From positions 1 through 7,688 of the forward strand of contig JAOAGB010000011.1 of the NCBI GenBank assembly GCA_026415995.1: a stretch of 7,688 bases of DNA, read 5' to 3'. The notes under the pieces are model-generated. The model was not told where the DNA came from. It did not search any database and saw only the letters and a list, made by a program, of their open reading frames with translations. Origin of the DNA: Thermodesulfovibrio sp. (GTDB lineage Bacteria > Nitrospirota > Thermodesulfovibrionia > Thermodesulfovibrionales > Thermodesulfovibrionaceae). Each line of letters opens with the position of its first letter. The stretch's first letter is position 1. Shown piece after piece: positions 5,977 through 7,688 of this stretch. The position numbers were made by a program, and so were the translations under genes.

Positions 5977-6825
5977 ATGATTTTAATCGATAATATTTCA
6001 AAAACATATGGTAAAGTTAAAGCCTTAGATTCCTTAAGTTTTGAAATAAAACAAGGTGAAATTTTCGGACTTCTTGGACCAAATGGAGCAGGTAAGACTA
6101 CATTAATTAAAATTCTTACTACTCTCTCTAAACCTGATGCAGGAACGTGTATTATTAATGGAGAAAATGTAACTCATAATCCACAAGAAATTAAAAGTAT
6201 CATAGGTGTTGTTCCTCAAGAAAATAATCTGGAAAGGGAACTCACTGTTTATGAAAATCTGCTAATTTATGGAATGCTTCATAATGTTTCTGAACTTAAG
6301 AAAAAAATAGAAGATATCCTTATAACAATGGAACTTACTTCTAAGAGAGATTCTGTTGTTAATACTCTGTCTGGTGGACTTCAAAGAAGAGTGCTTCTTG
6401 CAAGGGCCCTTTTACCTCAACCAAAGGTTTTGTTTCTTGATGAGCCATCCATAGGGCTTGACCCTAATATAAGAAGAGAACTCTGGCAAATAATTAGAGG
6501 GATAAAGACTGAAGGTAGAACTGTATTGCTTACAACCCATTACATCGAAGAGGCTGAGGCTCTCTGTGACAGAGTTGGAATTCTGTCTCATGGTAAGTTG
6601 ATTGCCATTGGAACTCCTTTAGAATTAAAGAGGGACATTGGTGAATACGTAGTAGAATTTATAGATAATCGTGGTAGACTGATTAGTGAAATATGTCATA
6701 GTAGAGAAGAAGCCTATGATATTGCTAAAAATAAAAATGACGGAGTCACCATAAGAAAATCTAATCTTGAAGATGTCTTTTTAAAATTAACAGGAGAGAG
6801 AATTAGAGATATTAAGGGAGAATAA
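5977..6825 (+). CDS. ABC transporter ATP-binding protein, DrrA/NatA-like (ABC-2 export type)
   Basis: This is the ATPase subunit of an ABC-2 type exporter, acting on the inner face of the cytoplasmic membrane with the permease encoded next to it. The 282 residues contain a complete nucleotide-binding domain: Walker A GPNGAGKT (34-41), Q-loop Gln81, signature LSGGLQRR (131-138), Walker B VLFLDEP with Glu156, D-loop GLDP (160-163) and H-loop His188. The signature has Leu inserted before Gln relative to the usual LSGGQ, as is common in this subfamily. The C-terminal 65 residues, ending in SNLEDVFLKLTGERI (262-276), are the extension typical of DrrA-like drug and multi-substrate exporters. The start is the only reasonable ATG for a family N-terminus (MILIDNISKTYG), yet it has no ribosome binding site and sits very near a TATAAT box. 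The substrate cannot be told from sequence. Confidence 0.95.
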   Translation: MILIDNISKTYGKVKALDSLSFEIKQGEIFGLLGPNGAGKTTLIKILTTLSKPDAGTCIINGENVTHNPQEIKSIIGVVPQENNLERELTVYENLLIYGMLHNVSELKKKIEDILITMELTSKRDSVVNTLSGGLQRRVLLARALLPQPKVLFLDEPSIGLDPNIRRELWQIIRGIKTEGRTVLLTTHYIEEAEALCDRVGILSHGKLIAIGTPLELKRDIGEYVVEFIDNRGRLISEICHSREEAYDIAKNKNDGVTIRKSNLEDVFLKLTGERIRDIKGE

Positions 6826-7565
6826 TGGGCTGGTATCCGATCTTTTTGAAAGAGATTTTACAGTTTAAAAGAAAGCTTTTAAGACTTGGATATATTTTCT
6901 CTGCAATGATGGCACCTATTATTTATCTTGTTACTTTCGGATTGGGACTTGGGAAAACTGTGACGCTTGCAGAAGGAACAGATTATTTAACCTTTCTCTT
7001 GCCCGGACTTGTTGCAATGAGTTCCATGAATAATTCTTATTCGTGGGTTGCCAGTGCTTTAAATCTTAGTAGGCTTTATTTTAAAACTTTTCAGGTATAT
7101 ATTCAATCACCTATAAATCCTTTTTCAATTATGATTGGAGAGGTTTTAGCCGGAGTAGTTAAGGGCCTCTTCGCCTCTTTGTTAATAATTGCTGTAGGGT
7201 TTGTAGTCCCTTCTGAATTTTCGATAACTCCAATTTTTATTATAGTCCTTCTTTTAAACTGTTTCATGTTTGCTTCACTTGGTGTTATCACAGGAATGAT
7301 AACTAAGTCCCATGAAGACACAGCTACATATTCTAATTTTTTCATAATGCCAATGGCATTTTTTAGCGGAACATTTTTTTCAATTGAAAGAATTCCCATC
7401 ATTTTTAAACCTCTAATTTATATAATGCCTCTTACACATACCAATATTGTTATTAGAAAAAGTAATTTAGACTTGGAAGGAGTTGTTTCTCTCGCAGTAT
7501 TAGTATTTTATTGCATTACATTTTTCATTATTGGTTCAAGATTAATTAAAAACTATAAAGAATAA
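6825..7565 (+). CDS. ABC-2 type transporter permease
   Basis: This is the membrane subunit that pairs with the ATPase just upstream. The 246-residue protein begins with a cytoplasmic amphipathic stretch (WYPIFLKEILQFKR) followed by about six membrane segments, near 22-42, 58-78, 102-128, 135-159, 171-187 and 220-240. The stretch FFSGTFFSIERIP (179-191) followed by IYIMPLTH (198-205) is the conserved C-terminal signature of the ABC-2 family that includes DrrB and NodJ. The ATG overlaps the ATPase stop by one base (TAATG), and GGGAG at 6816-6820 serves as ribosome binding site, so the two subunits are made together. Exported drugs, lipids or polysaccharides are all possible substrates. No periplasmic partner or regulator is visible in the window. 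Confidence 0.93.
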   Translation: MGWYPIFLKEILQFKRKLLRLGYIFSAMMAPIIYLVTFGLGLGKTVTLAEGTDYLTFLLPGLVAMSSMNNSYSWVASALNLSRLYFKTFQVYIQSPINPFSIMIGEVLAGVVKGLFASLLIIAVGFVVPSEFSITPIFIIVLLLNCFMFASLGVITGMITKSHEDTATYSNFFIMPMAFFSGTFFSIERIPIIFKPLIYIMPLTHTNIVIRKSNLDLEGVVSLAVLVFYCITFFIIGSRLIKNYKE

Positions 7566-7574
7566 CTATTTAAG

Positions 7575-7602
7575 TTGACCTTTTAACCTGTTTTTTTGTA
7601 AT
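7575..7602 (+). promoter_or_regulatory. Candidate promoter of tRNA-Lys
   Basis: TTGACC at 7575-7580 (five of six -35 bases) and TGTAAT at 7597-7602 (five of six -10 bases) are separated by 16 bases. The predicted start is near 7609, about five bases before the mature tRNA. The -35 starts just 10 bases after the permease stop, so the tRNA can be transcribed independently of the ABC genes. Confidence 0.6.
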
Positions 7603-7613
7603 CTATTTTTGTT

Positions 7614-7686
<73 letters not shown>

Positions 7687-7688
7687 TT

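Noticed and set aside
7346..7364. Terminator-like hairpin on the plus strand (AATGCC-AAT-GGCATT followed by T residues)
   Set aside because: It sits inside the permease coding region and encodes the conserved MPMAFF stretch; the stem is only six pairs. It is unlikely to stop transcription.
7103..7402. Open frame of 99 codons on the minus strand within the permease gene
   Set aside because: Antisense shadow of a membrane protein gene, with no recognisable motif.
7566..7613. Possible terminator after the permease, because of a seven-T run at 7591-7597
   Set aside because: No stable hairpin precedes the T-run; the sequence fits better as the spacer of the tRNA-Lys promoter.

Overview
This window reads as a piece of the core chromosome of an AT-rich bacterium with an outer membrane (roughly one third G+C by eye). 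It holds nine protein genes (one cut by the left edge) and one tRNA gene. I see no phage, insertion sequence, CRISPR array or defence island. Three things point to an anaerobe with the reductive acetyl-CoA (Wood-Ljungdahl) pathway: the start of a corrinoid iron-sulfur protein large subunit gene at the left edge, the low G+C, and a BamE-like outer-membrane-type lipoprotein. A Thermodesulfovibrio-like member of the Nitrospirota fits best, but that is an inference from gene content, not from a marker-gene comparison.

Positions 1-5812 are all on the minus strand. Read in transcription order they are pgpA (phosphatidylglycerophosphatase A), thpR (RNA 2',3'-cyclic phosphodiesterase), recA, recX, a small BamE-like lipoprotein gene, alaS, and then the start of acsC. 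Gaps from pgpA to alaS are 3, 37, -20 (overlap), 28 and 3 bases, so this is very probably one operon. An 88-base gap separates alaS from acsC. The operon mixes lipid synthesis, RNA processing, recombination (RecA with its regulator RecX), envelope biology and translation. The pgpA-thpR-recA-recX-alaS order resembles recA neighbourhoods known in other phyla, but there is no cinA here.

A divergent intergenic region of 164 bases (5813-5976) separates this operon from a plus-strand pair: a DrrA/NatA-type ABC ATPase and its ABC-2 permease, joined by a one-base TAATG overlap. They probably form a two-gene export system of unknown substrate. A complete tRNA-Lys(CUU) gene with its own apparent promoter closes the window.

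No clearly new system is visible. The most interesting signals are regulatory. A perfect 17-bp palindrome lies just after an extended -10 promoter in the 3' end of thpR, at the predicted transcription start for recA. It could be the operator of an uncharacterised SOS repressor type. The ABC ATPase gene also has a consensus -10 only 15 bases before its ATG and no ribosome binding site, which suggests a nearly leaderless mRNA. Several other starts (pgpA, thpR) also lack a Shine-Dalgarno sequence.
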